Source of the DNA: Halosimplex salinum
GTDB lineage: Archaea > Halobacteriota > Halobacteria > Halobacteriales > Haloarculaceae
Assembly: GCF_003730195.1 (NCBI RefSeq)
Contig: NZ_QWGG01000014.1
Coordinates: forward strand, 1-64,000
Length of the DNA: 64,000 nucleotides
Reading direction: 5' to 3'
Under the pieces are notes generated by a model. It searched no databases. It worked only from the letters and a program-made list of their open reading frames with translations, and was not told the origin of the DNA. Made by a program: the position numbers and the translations under genes. Below, piece by piece: positions 17,542 to 26,145 of the stretch (positions within the stretch are counted from its first letter, which is position 1; the number at the start of each line of letters is the position of its first letter).

Positions 17542-18594
17542 ATGGCGGACGCAACGGATACTGAACGGCAGGCGGTCGACCCCGATGCGAGAGAGGTCCT
17601 CAGCGTGTCACAGCTGAACGACCGAATTGCGTCGATCGTCCAGGACACGCCTGCCCTCAACGGTGTCCGCTGTATCGGAGAAGTCACCGACCTCCACCAG
17701 AACAGTACGGCGCTCTACTTCACGCTCACCGACGGCGACGCCGAGCTCCCCTGTATGATCTGGGCGAACCGCTACCGGGATATGGACGCCGAGCTCGAAG
17801 ACGGCACCGAGGTCATCCTCGAGGGCGATATCGACTACTGGATTGAGGGTGGGAAAATCGACCTCAAACCGTGGGAGGTTATCGTCGTCGGCGACGGTGA
17901 CCAGGCGGCCGCCGTCGAGCGACTGCGAAGCGAACTCGAAGAGCGTGGCTGGTTCGACGACGAACAGAAACAGCGCCCGCCGGCGTTCCCGGAGCGAGTC
18001 GGTGTCGTCACTTCCCTCCGAGGAGACGCCCGGTACGACATCCAGAACGCGATCCACGAGCAGGACCCCACCGTCGACATTCTGGTGAAGGACGCAACCG
18101 TCCAGGGGTCAGAGGCGCCGACGTCCATCGCGAACGGCATCCATCATTTGGACCGCTCGGAGGACGTCGACGCGATCATCGTCGGCCGCGGCGGTGGGAG
18201 TGATTCGAACCTCCAAGCGTTCAATACCGAGCGGGTTGCGGAGGCGAGCTTCACCGCGAATACCCCCGTGGTCACCGCGATCGGACATACCGATGACCGG
18301 CTAATCGCGGATCAGGTGGCGGATGTCGCGACGATCACGCCAACCGCCGCCGGCGAGTACATCGTGAAGTCCCGGAATGACTTCCTCGCCAGCGAGATCG
18401 AGCCGCTAGAGCAGCAACTTGACGCTGCGTACGAGACCTTCGAGCAGGAGCACGAACACGAGGCGGAACTGGCAGAGGCTGTCGAGGAGGTGACGGCACC
18501 AGATGGTCTTCCATCGGTCTACTACAAGGCCGCTATCGCCGTGCTTCTGGTGCTGTTGCTGCTCATCACTGCGCTCTGGCTGGGGGTGATCTAA
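17542..18594 (+). CDS. xseA: exonuclease VII large subunit with C-terminal membrane anchor
   Basis: 350 residues. The N-terminal OB-fold (LSVSQLNDRI...GEVTDLHQNSTALYFTLTDGDAELPCMIWANR) and the catalytic core (ERVGVVTSLRGDARYDI, VQGSEAPTSIANGIHHL, DAIIVGRGGGSDSNLQAFN, TPVVTAIGHTDDRLIADQVADVATITPTAAGEYI) are those of XseA. The long coiled-coil tail of bacterial XseA is mostly missing; instead the last 24 residues (AAIAVLLVLLLLITALWLGVI) form a transmembrane helix. It degrades single-stranded DNA with the small subunit encoded four bases downstream. Confidence 0.88.
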   Translation: MADATDTERQAVDPDAREVLSVSQLNDRIASIVQDTPALNGVRCIGEVTDLHQNSTALYFTLTDGDAELPCMIWANRYRDMDAELEDGTEVILEGDIDYWIEGGKIDLKPWEVIVVGDGDQAAAVERLRSELEERGWFDDEQKQRPPAFPERVGVVTSLRGDARYDIQNAIHEQDPTVDILVKDATVQGSEAPTSIANGIHHLDRSEDVDAIIVGRGGGSDSNLQAFNTERVAEASFTANTPVVTAIGHTDDRLIADQVADVATITPTAAGEYIVKSRNDFLASEIEPLEQQLDAAYETFEQEHEHEAELAEAVEEVTAPDGLPSVYYKAAIAVLLVLLLLITALWLGVI

Positions 18595-18597
18595 GCG

Positions 18598-18780
18598 ATG
18601 GCGAAAGACCCGGACATCAGCGGCCGAATGACCCGTGTCGAGGAGATAATCGAACAACTCGACGCAGATGATGTGTCCCTCGATGAGGGGAGTGAGCTGT
18701 ACGAAGAGGGGCAGGAGTTGTTGACTGAAATCCGCGAGCGGCTCCACGAAGGCGAGGGCGAGGTCATCGAGATCGAATAA
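18598..18780 (+). CDS. xseB: exonuclease VII small subunit
   Basis: 60 residues of the XseB type: MTRVEEIIEQLDADDVSLDEGSELYEEGQELLTEIRERL, a helical hairpin that binds the large subunit. It starts four bases after xseA stops, so the two form one transcription unit. Full length for the family. Confidence 0.85.
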   Translation: MAKDPDISGRMTRVEEIIEQLDADDVSLDEGSELYEEGQELLTEIRERLHEGEGEVIEIE

Positions 18781-18812
18781 TTGACGAGGACAGCATCGGC
18801 TTCTCCGTCACG

Positions 18813-18854
18813 TTAACCAACACTACCCCGCTAATCACCTAAATCGTTGGTTAA
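18813..18854. repeat. palindromic site A, TTAACCAAC-N24-GTTGGTTAA
   Basis: Perfect 9-base inverted repeat separated by exactly 24 bases, 32 bases after the xseB stop. Two further sites with the same arms lie at 37900-37941 and 49403-49510, the former with the same spacing. Confidence 0.7.
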
Positions 18855-18948
18855 ATACTCGCGCTCTTGTGTAGAGCTGCGGAACGACCGTGTAGTTAGA
18901 GTGAGCTAGCCGTAAACTGAAGAGTATGGCCCAGACTCAGTATTCACG

Positions 18949-20034
18949 CTAATTCGGCGTCTCTGAGGGATGGCGTGCCCGTTCACGGTAGCGGTTATAG
19001 AGATCCTCGCCCCACTGGACGACTGCCTCATTAGAACTGAGCAGCATTACAATATGTTCACCCTCTCCTATTTGATTATACGCCCCAATCGCGATTTGCT
19101 CCTCATCGTAGATCCCGATACCGAGCGTCAATGTCTCCTCAAGATAGAAAATCCGAAAGTTATCGTAATTGGAATCGTCGAGGAAGTGCTCCATGTCCTC
19201 TTCGTGGAGACGGTCGTACAGTGACGCATCGACGATTGCCTCCCCTTTGAGGCCGAGTTTGAGGAGTTTATCGTACGCCGTAAAGAGGGTTGGATTGAAA
19301 ATCGACGTCAACACCCGAAAGTTATCTAGCCGCGGATCGCAGAGTTTGAGGGCTGTCGCGAGGACGATTCCCGGGGAGTTCGGGGAGGAGACGTACAGTT
19401 TTGCATCAGCGAGGGCTCGTACCGGAATGTCTGTTCGAATTGGACTGAGCCGCTGAAACCAGGGCGCTTTCTCCATCACCTGTTCGATGGTTATGGCTAA
19501 TTCTTCGTACGCATCCAATATACGCTCTCCGGCGGGCGTGAGGTGGTGATTGCCGTCGATCTCTTCGCTCCATTCCTCCGTTTCGTACATCCGTAATGCT
19601 CGCTGAACAGTTGCGCGTGAGGGTGCCCCTGTGTTCGTCCCCGCCAGCTCGCTTGGACGTACAGACCCATCTGAAAGTCTTTGCAACAGCGGAATGGAGT
19701 GTTTTGAACGAGTGAGTTTGGTGAGTCGCTTGCGATCAATCTCAGCAAGACAGATTTCGAACGCATCGAGAACGATCTTTCCGCCGGCTGTGTGTACGTA
19801 CTCTCCACCCGTGGAGTTCGTCAGGCCTCTCTCGGTGAGTTGAGCAAGGTGTTTTGATGCAGTCTGTCGAGTGATCTCCCCCTGATCTTCAATTTCCGAC
19901 GCTGTCATAGACTGTTCGTCAAGGGAACGTAACACATCCAGGCAGGTAGAGCCAGCAAGATCACTGATGAACTCACGGATGACAAGCTGTTCGTCCGTGA
20001 GAGGGTTTGTGGTCGCACGCTCGTGGCGTGTCAC
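18949..20034 (-). CDS. double winged-helix transcription regulator (FilR1/DUF1724-like)
   Basis: 361 residues with two winged-helix modules: residues 20-90 (SMTASEIEDQGEITRQTASKHLAQLTERGL) and about 110-175 (SVRPSELA ... ATVQRALRMYETEEW). The C-terminal 170 residues (PWFQRLSPIRTDIPVRALADAKLYVSSPN ... EEQIAIGAYNQ) resemble the sensory domain of archaeal FilR1-type regulators. The gene is divergent from the P450, with about 165 bases between their starts, so it is a likely regulator of it. Ligand unknown. Confidence 0.7.
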   Translation of the reverse strand: MTRHERATTNPLTDEQLVIREFISDLAGSTCLDVLRSLDEQSMTASEIEDQGEITRQTASKHLAQLTERGLTNSTGGEYVHTAGGKIVLDAFEICLAEIDRKRLTKLTRSKHSIPLLQRLSDGSVRPSELAGTNTGAPSRATVQRALRMYETEEWSEEIDGNHHLTPAGERILDAYEELAITIEQVMEKAPWFQRLSPIRTDIPVRALADAKLYVSSPNSPGIVLATALKLCDPRLDNFRVLTSIFNPTLFTAYDKLLKLGLKGEAIVDASLYDRLHEEDMEHFLDDSNYDNFRIFYLEETLTLGIGIYDEEQIAIGAYNQIGEGEHIVMLLSSNEAVVQWGEDLYNRYRERARHPSETPN

Positions 20035-20164
20035 TGGATCTCACCTGTACAGTAAACTACTGTAGCGAGGGCTTTGAATATGTCGGGGATATTTGGTAAT
20101 CATACGTCTCTACCAAACCGCCCATTGTCTCTCCAATTGGCGCGTGCATCCGAAATTTCGACAG

Positions 20165-20176
20165 TACTTTTTACAG
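20165..20176 (+). promoter_or_regulatory. TATA-like box of the P450 gene
   Basis: CTTTTTAC lies about 27-33 bases upstream of the preferred GTG start at 20201, supporting that start over the TTG at 20093. Confidence 0.45.
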
Positions 20177-20200
20177 GTGCTCACACAAAGACCCACTATT

Positions 20201-21544
20201 GTGGACTCCCAGCTACCCCCTGCACCATCTGGATATCCAGTACTCAAACACGCGGTTCAGTTCGCTCGCGACCCGTTCGAGTTCGTGGAGCGTGCTACCT
20301 CGGAGTGCGGAGATATCTACCGAATGGATCTCCCGGCAGTTGACGACGTCTTTGTACTTGCCCACCCGGACTATTTCAACCGCGTTCTGGTCACCGACGT
20401 CGACGCATTCGGGAAAACTGAAGATTATCGACGGGCATTCGGGAATGGCTTGCTCTCGGTTGAGGGGCAGCAGTGGCGACGTCAACGTGAGATGCTACAA
20501 CCGCTGTTCTACCGTGAGAAAATCAGCGGATACACAGAGCAAATGGTGGCGTGTACTGAGCAACGGCTTGAGACGTGGAGTGACGGGGAAACCCGTGATA
20601 TGGAAACGGAGATGCGAGACCTCACCCTCGAAATCCTCTTTGCGACGTTGTTCGGTCGGGAGTTAGTTCCAGGGGAGGACCAAGAACTCCGTGACGCGGC
20701 CGATGGACTCAACGAGTGGTTTGCCCCCTCGTCGTGGATTCTGCCAGGCTGGATACCAACGCCAGCTCGCCGGCGGTTCGAACAATCAACGAAGCGTCTC
20801 CGACAGGAGGTTCGAGCGCTCCTCACAGAGGATAGTGAACACAAAGGGTCAGAGCAGCAATCAGCCGATCCGGAAACTCCAGATCTCCTCACACAGCTAC
20901 AACGGGTTCAAAGCACGGAGGAGGAGCAGCTCACGACCGAGGAGATCGAAGATCAGCTAGTCACGATGGTGTTTGCAGGACACGAGACGACGGCTGCGGC
21001 GCTCGCGTTTACTTGCTATGTACTGGCGACACAGCCGGATATCCGAGAGCAATTCCAGGAGGAACTGGAGAGGGTCCTCGATGGGAGACCGCCAACATAC
21101 GACGATCTCCAAGATCTGGAATTTATGGATAGAATCATCACAGAAGCACTTCGGCTATACCCGCCGATTCATACGATTCCGCGTCAGACAATGGCTGACG
21201 TCGAAATCAACGGGTACCGGATCCCCGAAGGGCATGAAATCCACCTCTCGGTTATCCATGTCCACCGAGACGAGCAGTTCTATGCGGAGCCCCTCTCGTT
21301 CCGACCGGATCGATGGACAGACGAGTTTGAAGAGGACCTCCACGACTTCGCGTATGCCCCCTTCGGCGGTGGCCGACGATCGTGCATCGGACGCGAGTTC
21401 GCCCTGTTAGAAGCAAAAGTTGTTCTCGCGACGATTGGACAGCAATTCCAGTTCGACTGGGAACGAGATCAAGAAATCGAACTCGAGCCACGAGTCACGA
21501 CCAGAACAAAGAATGGGATCCCTCTGAAGCTGTCTTCTCGCTAA
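20201..21544 (+). CDS. cytochrome P450 monooxygenase
   Basis: About 447 residues from GTG 20201 (VDSQLPPAPSGYPVLKH), the usual length for a soluble haloarchaeal P450. The I-helix FAGHETTAAAL, the K-helix EALRLYPP (ExxR) and the heme loop FGGGRRSCIGREFA with Cys395 as the thiolate ligand are all present. It would hydroxylate an organic substrate using an external ferredoxin and reductase, which are not encoded nearby. The longer frame from TTG 20093 is unlikely because a TATA-like box lies inside it. Divergent regulator upstream. Confidence 0.9.
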   Translation: MDSQLPPAPSGYPVLKHAVQFARDPFEFVERATSECGDIYRMDLPAVDDVFVLAHPDYFNRVLVTDVDAFGKTEDYRRAFGNGLLSVEGQQWRRQREMLQPLFYREKISGYTEQMVACTEQRLETWSDGETRDMETEMRDLTLEILFATLFGRELVPGEDQELRDAADGLNEWFAPSSWILPGWIPTPARRRFEQSTKRLRQEVRALLTEDSEHKGSEQQSADPETPDLLTQLQRVQSTEEEQLTTEEIEDQLVTMVFAGHETTAAALAFTCYVLATQPDIREQFQEELERVLDGRPPTYDDLQDLEFMDRIITEALRLYPPIHTIPRQTMADVEINGYRIPEGHEIHLSVIHVHRDEQFYAEPLSFRPDRWTDEFEEDLHDFAYAPFGGGRRSCIGREFALLEAKVVLATIGQQFQFDWERDQEIELEPRVTTRTKNGIPLKLSSR

Positions 21545-21693
21545 TATCGGCGCTTTCTGTAGTGGTGGGGATTGTCGCAGGTGTTCACGCCCTTTGACAG
21601 TGTTAACACGGATGAGTATAACCACCCGCCCGAAAAAACGAGGGTGTATGCTATGAACCGTGATTCAACCATCACAAACCATCCCGCATACAG

Positions 21694-22014
21694 ATGAAAA
21701 CCCGGCAGGTCACCATCGAAGAGATCGATCAGCTGTTCCTGGAGTGGTTTGACTACATCAACGCCTCGGCGCTGTATCGGCAGGCGCTTCGAGAAGAGAT
21801 GGGTGTTCGTGATATCGACCCACACGAATTCCGTGACCTCCTCGAACGCGCACAGGAGCAGGGCTATTCGTTCGACGATGTGGCCGAGGAAACGAATCGA
21901 TTGAGTGATCTTCAGGAACTGGTCGTCGACGCAGCCGATTCGAGAGACGAATCCCAGTCTGAAACACCAGCTACCGAAAGCAGTGAAACCGCTCAGAACG
22001 AGACGCACCAATGA
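21694..22014 (+). CDS. hypothetical protein, first gene of the conjugation operon
   Basis: 106 residues, no membrane segment. N-terminal helix-rich region (EEIDQLFLEWFDYINASALYRQALREEMG) followed by an acidic, Ser/Thr/Glu-rich tail. It overlaps the next gene by ATGA, which makes it the first coupled gene of the operon. No family motif recognised. Confidence 0.65.
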   Translation: MKTRQVTIEEIDQLFLEWFDYINASALYRQALREEMGVRDIDPHEFRDLLERAQEQGYSFDDVAEETNRLSDLQELVVDAADSRDESQSETPATESSETAQNETHQ

Positions 22015-22409
22015 CAGACAAAGATCATCCAGAGACTATTGAATCGTCTTACCGACCCGTGATACGACAGGCAGCCCTGACGGTTGTCCTCCTGAGCCTG
22101 TTCGCTGTCCAGCCCGTCGCCGCCCAGAGTAACGCGGTCTGTAGCGCGGACAACCTCCCAAGTATGATTGAGGGGTTCTTCCAGCTGACCACCGGGCTAG
22201 GCATCGTCGGCCTCGCCATTGTCTGGCAGGCCGACTCCCTTATCGAGATGTTCACCCTGAATCCGGAGCAGAAGAAGGGACTCAAGCGCCACAAGCGGTC
22301 CTCAATGAAGTCTGCCGTCGTCCTCGTCGTCCTCGGCCCGCTGTACACGGTCGCCGGGTCGATGATGGGCCTCCCGCTGGCGCAGTGTGTCGATCTCGTC
22401 CCCTGGTAA
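22011..22409 (+). CDS. small membrane protein, VirB2/TrbC-like pilin candidate
   Basis: 132 residues. A signal-like segment (AALTVVLLSLFAVQPVAAQ) ends with an AxA-type cleavage site, followed by two hydrophobic helices (FFQLTTGLGIVGLAIVW and SAVVLVVLGPLYTVAGSMM) with a short charged loop. This layout (signal plus two membrane helices) is that of VirB2/TrbC pilins. Function is inferred from topology and its place next to VirB6/VirB4/VirD4-like genes, not from a sequence signature. Confidence 0.6.
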   Translation: MTDKDHPETIESSYRPVIRQAALTVVLLSLFAVQPVAAQSNAVCSADNLPSMIEGFFQLTTGLGIVGLAIVWQADSLIEMFTLNPEQKKGLKRHKRSSMKSAVVLVVLGPLYTVAGSMMGLPLAQCVDLVPW

Positions 22410-22434
22410 GCACTCCGCTGTCCCCGCGAGCCCT

Positions 22435-24168
22435 ATGAACCACCAAGAGATCTCCGTGCTCATGATCGGGTTACTCGTGACGAGCCTAGTCACGGGTATC
22501 GTCGTAGCCGACCCGCCGCGACCGGGGACGGAGGACAACGGGCTCACGGAAAACGAGTCGGCAACGCTCTGGTCGCGCGACGCGGACACCTACATCACCC
22601 AAGCGGAGTACAGCCAGCGATACGGTGAAAACCGGTCTGCCGTCCATCAGGTGGCTAACGGGACGGATGTAACGTTCAAACGCCCGCCGGCGACAGCCGC
22701 GACGTGGACGCGCAACGATTTCGAGGACCTCGACGCTGGTGGCTCGGATACGTCCGTGTATCCGCCCCACGCGTCGCTCGAAGACGGCGTGTTCATCGAG
22801 GACGCTCACGCAACGATCTTCGCGGTCCAGCCCTCTACCCGAGGACACCTGGAGTCCGGTGAAACCCCACTCTACATCGTGCCGAATGGGACGATGCGCG
22901 GCTTCGTTGATTACCGCGTTCGCGTGCCCAACGGAAGTTCCTCCGGCAACACGACTATCTCGTGGTCGCTCACGGAGCACGAGATCGAAGAAGTCCGATT
23001 GAAGAAGGACGGGGAGACCATCGCCGAGCGTGACGGGTCCCATACGCCGGCTCTCGACTATCAAATCGAAGATGACTGGAGCGCGAATCTCACGCTGGAA
23101 GCAGAGATCAGCGTCCGCCTGAAGAAGACAACCCGGGTCGACCAGGGCAACCGGACGGACGTCAACGTCACCTACCGCACGGAGTCACGCAACGTCTCCG
23201 ATTCAATCGCCGTCGAGATGTACGACCTCTCGGCGTACCCCTACTACGCCGAGTACCCGAACGGCGACGCCGGCCTGGCCATCTTCCAGTCCCGGCCGTG
23301 GCAGGGGTACACCCTCACCGAAGACGGTGAGGCACGGGTTCGTGGCGTCTGGCGGTTCTACACCGCACGGAACACCAACTGGGATACGCTCGTTCGGTCG
23401 AATCGGACTGCTAGTGCTTCCGTCCAGTCTGACGCGATTCCGGTCTACGTCCACGCGTATCCCTCGCGGATCGGCCCGCGTGCCGAACCAGTTCGAGATG
23501 GGCCGGAGCCCATTGATACTTGGGGGACTGACCGCTCGTCGCCGGTCGGAACCATCGGCGAGAACATCAATATCGACATCGTCAACGAGACATACACGAC
23601 GACGTACGGTGTCGCCGTTCGAGCCGAGAACGTCGACCGTGAGGCGCTTAACGTTGCGGGGATCGTCAGGGGCGTGAATGCCTCAGTTGTTGAGCCAGAT
23701 ACTGGCTCTGAGCGGCAGCTCCGCCGCAGCAATCTCTCTGTGGAGGTCATCCAGCAGAACCAGTCGCAAGCGACGCTCAGGGTCGAACTCCGGGACAATC
23801 AAACCGGTGCGCCGATCACGCTCGACGATAGCCGCCAATATCCGATTGGCGGAAGCACTCGGAGCGGATACATCACCATCGCAGATCAGCGCGTCGAGAC
23901 CAACGCATCCGGGGTGGCTATCGTGACGATTGATGAGCCGGGAATCTACACGGCTCGGTACCATCCGGGCTCGTGGCTCGGCCATAATCCCGCGTACGTG
24001 AGCGATTCTGCGACCGCTCGCTGGCATCCGCTGGGAACGATTGGCGGGTGGTTCGCTCTCCTGTTCGAGGTCGGCTGGCAGCTCATCCCGTTTGTCGTGA
24101 TGTTCTACGCCGGCAAACGTCTCGTCCGAATGCTCGGTCCAGAAGACAGCTTCCAACGAAATCCATGA
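22435..24168 (+). CDS. large exported surface protein with C-terminal membrane anchor
   Basis: 577 residues from ATG 22435 (MNHQEISVLMIGLLVTSLVTGIVVA): N-terminal signal or anchor, a roughly 500-residue extracellular part with many N-x-S/T sequons (for example ENES, ANGT, NRSA, PNGT, GNTT), and a C-terminal membrane helix (GGWFALLFEVGWQLIPFVVMFYA) with a basic tail. In haloarchaea such sequons are N-glycosylated. The gene sits inside the conjugation operon and overlaps the next by ATGA, so it may form part of the cell-contact structure. No family motif recognised. Confidence 0.7.
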   Translation: MNHQEISVLMIGLLVTSLVTGIVVADPPRPGTEDNGLTENESATLWSRDADTYITQAEYSQRYGENRSAVHQVANGTDVTFKRPPATAATWTRNDFEDLDAGGSDTSVYPPHASLEDGVFIEDAHATIFAVQPSTRGHLESGETPLYIVPNGTMRGFVDYRVRVPNGSSSGNTTISWSLTEHEIEEVRLKKDGETIAERDGSHTPALDYQIEDDWSANLTLEAEISVRLKKTTRVDQGNRTDVNVTYRTESRNVSDSIAVEMYDLSAYPYYAEYPNGDAGLAIFQSRPWQGYTLTEDGEARVRGVWRFYTARNTNWDTLVRSNRTASASVQSDAIPVYVHAYPSRIGPRAEPVRDGPEPIDTWGTDRSSPVGTIGENINIDIVNETYTTTYGVAVRAENVDREALNVAGIVRGVNASVVEPDTGSERQLRRSNLSVEVIQQNQSQATLRVELRDNQTGAPITLDDSRQYPIGGSTRSGYITIADQRVETNASGVAIVTIDEPGIYTARYHPGSWLGHNPAYVSDSATARWHPLGTIGGWFALLFEVGWQLIPFVVMFYAGKRLVRMLGPEDSFQRNP

Positions 24169-25025
24169 CACAGAACAATCCACATATCAGTAGGCGAACC
24201 GCCCTCCGAACAGTCGCAGGTGCTTCGCTCGTGAGCGTTGCCGGCTGCTTGAATAACGATGGCGGCTCTGGAGCGCCTGGTGACGGAACTACCGCTCCAG
24301 GCGGCCAGGGTCCGCTCAAGCGTGTCGCTGTCGAAGGGACGACACTCGTCGTAGAACTCACTGCGGACGCCGACGTCGATCAGATCAATCTCATCCAGCC
24401 GAACGGGGAGGTGTTCGGACAGCGTGAGGTGGCCGCAGGCTCCCGGCAGGTGTCATTCGAGATTGGAACCTCCTACGCCCCCGGTGAGTACCGCGTGCTC
24501 GCGCTGGAGGGAGAAGAGACCGTCGTCGAAACCTCACTTCCGATTCAGCCGGATCTTGGGATAATGGAGATGGGCATTGGGAGAAATCAGCCCGAGAAAA
24601 TGTGGGACGGCCCAGGCGATGAGATCGCTGAGGAAGCGTTCGTGACCATTAAGAATCAAAGCAGTGGCCCAGATGCGATAACGAAATTGCTCTTCATCGG
24701 AGACGTGCCGTACTCCTCAGATGAAGAAGGGACGAACTATGCTGACAACGAGGACGTAAGCGGGATCTATGATCCGGAAGCAGATACAGAAGTTAATGAA
24801 GTCGTCATAGCCGCTGGCGACCAAATTACAATCTACAGCTCTCGATCGCCGTTCGCCTTCGTCCCCGGCAGTGGGACATCCTGTACGGACGAGCAACAGA
24901 CCGGAGAATTCAATCTCATCCTCGAAAGCCGCGTCGGAGAAAAGCAGGTCTCAAAAACGTACAACATCCAGTATTCGGCTTCAACAGAGTCCAACAACTG
25001 TGATCTCACTATCAATGAGGCATAG
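24165..25025 (+). CDS. Tat-exported lipoprotein
   Basis: 286 residues from ATG 24165, overlapping the previous stop. N-terminal twin-arginine signal (ISRRTALRTVAGASLVSVAGC) with a lipobox-like VAGC gives a Tat lipoprotein, common in haloarchaea. The mature part is beta-rich and Ig-like (VEGTTLVVELTADADVDQINLIQPNGEVFG). A C-terminal pair of cysteines (SCTDE ... NNCDL) could form a disulfide. It probably sits on the outer face of the membrane as part of the conjugation apparatus. Exact role unknown. Confidence 0.75.
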   Translation: MTQNNPHISRRTALRTVAGASLVSVAGCLNNDGGSGAPGDGTTAPGGQGPLKRVAVEGTTLVVELTADADVDQINLIQPNGEVFGQREVAAGSRQVSFEIGTSYAPGEYRVLALEGEETVVETSLPIQPDLGIMEMGIGRNQPEKMWDGPGDEIAEEAFVTIKNQSSGPDAITKLLFIGDVPYSSDEEGTNYADNEDVSGIYDPEADTEVNEVVIAAGDQITIYSSRSPFAFVPGSGTSCTDEQQTGEFNLILESRVGEKQVSKTYNIQYSASTESNNCDLTINEA

Positions 25026-25027
25026 CC

Positions 25028-26143
25028 ATGGTTGACCTGATTGATGTCTTCTTAGAGGGGTTCAAAGATGCCGTCGACTGGGTCATCAGCCTCTTTATGG
25101 AGGGGCTGACGGCTGGCTACGAGACATTGACAGAGGAGATGTTCGGTACGCCCACACCTGAGACGAACGGAGCGTTCGTCTTCGGTGACCCGATCAACAC
25201 TCCCTGGCAGGCAATCCGAGATGCATTGGTGGGCGGTGAGATTATGCTGATCTCGTTACTCCTGCTGTTGATGTGCGTCCAAGGACGGCACACGATCCGG
25301 ATTTTCAATATCGGGAGTACATACGAAGCTAGACGGACGAAGAAGACCGCCTGGGTTGGAGCGTTCCTTATCATCAGCTGGTACTGGATGAGTATTCTGG
25401 GCCTCTACATCGTGGATGGATTCACGATTGCCCTGATGCCGAGTCTCAGTTCACTAGGTGATGCGATGCTCAACTTCCTCGAAGTCTCTCTAACGAACCC
25501 CGGACTTGCACTCGTATTCGCCCTTATCGGCGGTCTCTCGATGTGGGCGCTGGAGGCACTCTACTACATTCGAGAAATCCTCCTCTACGTCTACGTGTAT
25601 GGCATGCCAATAGCGATTGCCCTCGGCTATGGCAATATCCCGGTGCTATCCGATATCGCGATGGGATTCACCAAGCGGTTCGTCCCGCTCGCAGTTCTTC
25701 CCCTCCCGGCGGCAGTAGTGTTCAAAGGATACGATCTGCTCTACTCGCAGGATGCACTTGCTCCAAATAGCGCGTTTCTGAAGTACCTGGTCGCAGCCTC
25801 GCTACCCCTGATCGCTCTGTATCTCACGTGGAAGACGTTCAAATACGCGACGCCGCTGACTGCCAAGGTCGTCGGTGGCGCGACGAAAGGCGCAGCCCTC
25901 ATCGGCGGCGTGGCTGCCGGTGCGTACGTCGGTGGCGCCGGCGTCGCGACGACCGCCGCTCGGTGGGGACCGAAAGCTGCAGCCGGCCATGCAGTCGCGC
26001 AAAAAGCTGCTGCACGAGGCGGTCACGGTGGTGAGGGAGGCAGTGCTCCATCGTACCGGCGGACTGAAAACGACCCTGGCGGAGCCACAGCGGAAGCAGC
26101 GAGCGACGAACACGGCATGGAGTTCGATCGAGGTATCCACTAA
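25028..26143 (+). CDS. VirB6/TrbL-like polytopic membrane protein
   Basis: 371 residues, starting two bases after the lipoprotein gene. Six or seven membrane segments (including IMLISLLLLLMCV, WVGAFLIISWYWMSILGLYIV, LALVFALIGGLSMW, YLVAASLPLIALYL) followed by a Gly/Ala-rich tail ending in a polar, charged region. Both the topology and the Ala/Gly tail match VirB6/TrbL proteins, the inner-membrane channel parts of type IV secretion. Assignment rests on topology and neighbourhood. Confidence 0.65.
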   Translation: MVDLIDVFLEGFKDAVDWVISLFMEGLTAGYETLTEEMFGTPTPETNGAFVFGDPINTPWQAIRDALVGGEIMLISLLLLLMCVQGRHTIRIFNIGSTYEARRTKKTAWVGAFLIISWYWMSILGLYIVDGFTIALMPSLSSLGDAMLNFLEVSLTNPGLALVFALIGGLSMWALEALYYIREILLYVYVYGMPIAIALGYGNIPVLSDIAMGFTKRFVPLAVLPLPAAVVFKGYDLLYSQDALAPNSAFLKYLVAASLPLIALYLTWKTFKYATPLTAKVVGGATKGAALIGGVAAGAYVGGAGVATTAARWGPKAAAGHAVAQKAAARGGHGGEGGSAPSYRRTENDPGGATAEAASDEHGMEFDRGIH

Positions 26144-26145
26144 CG

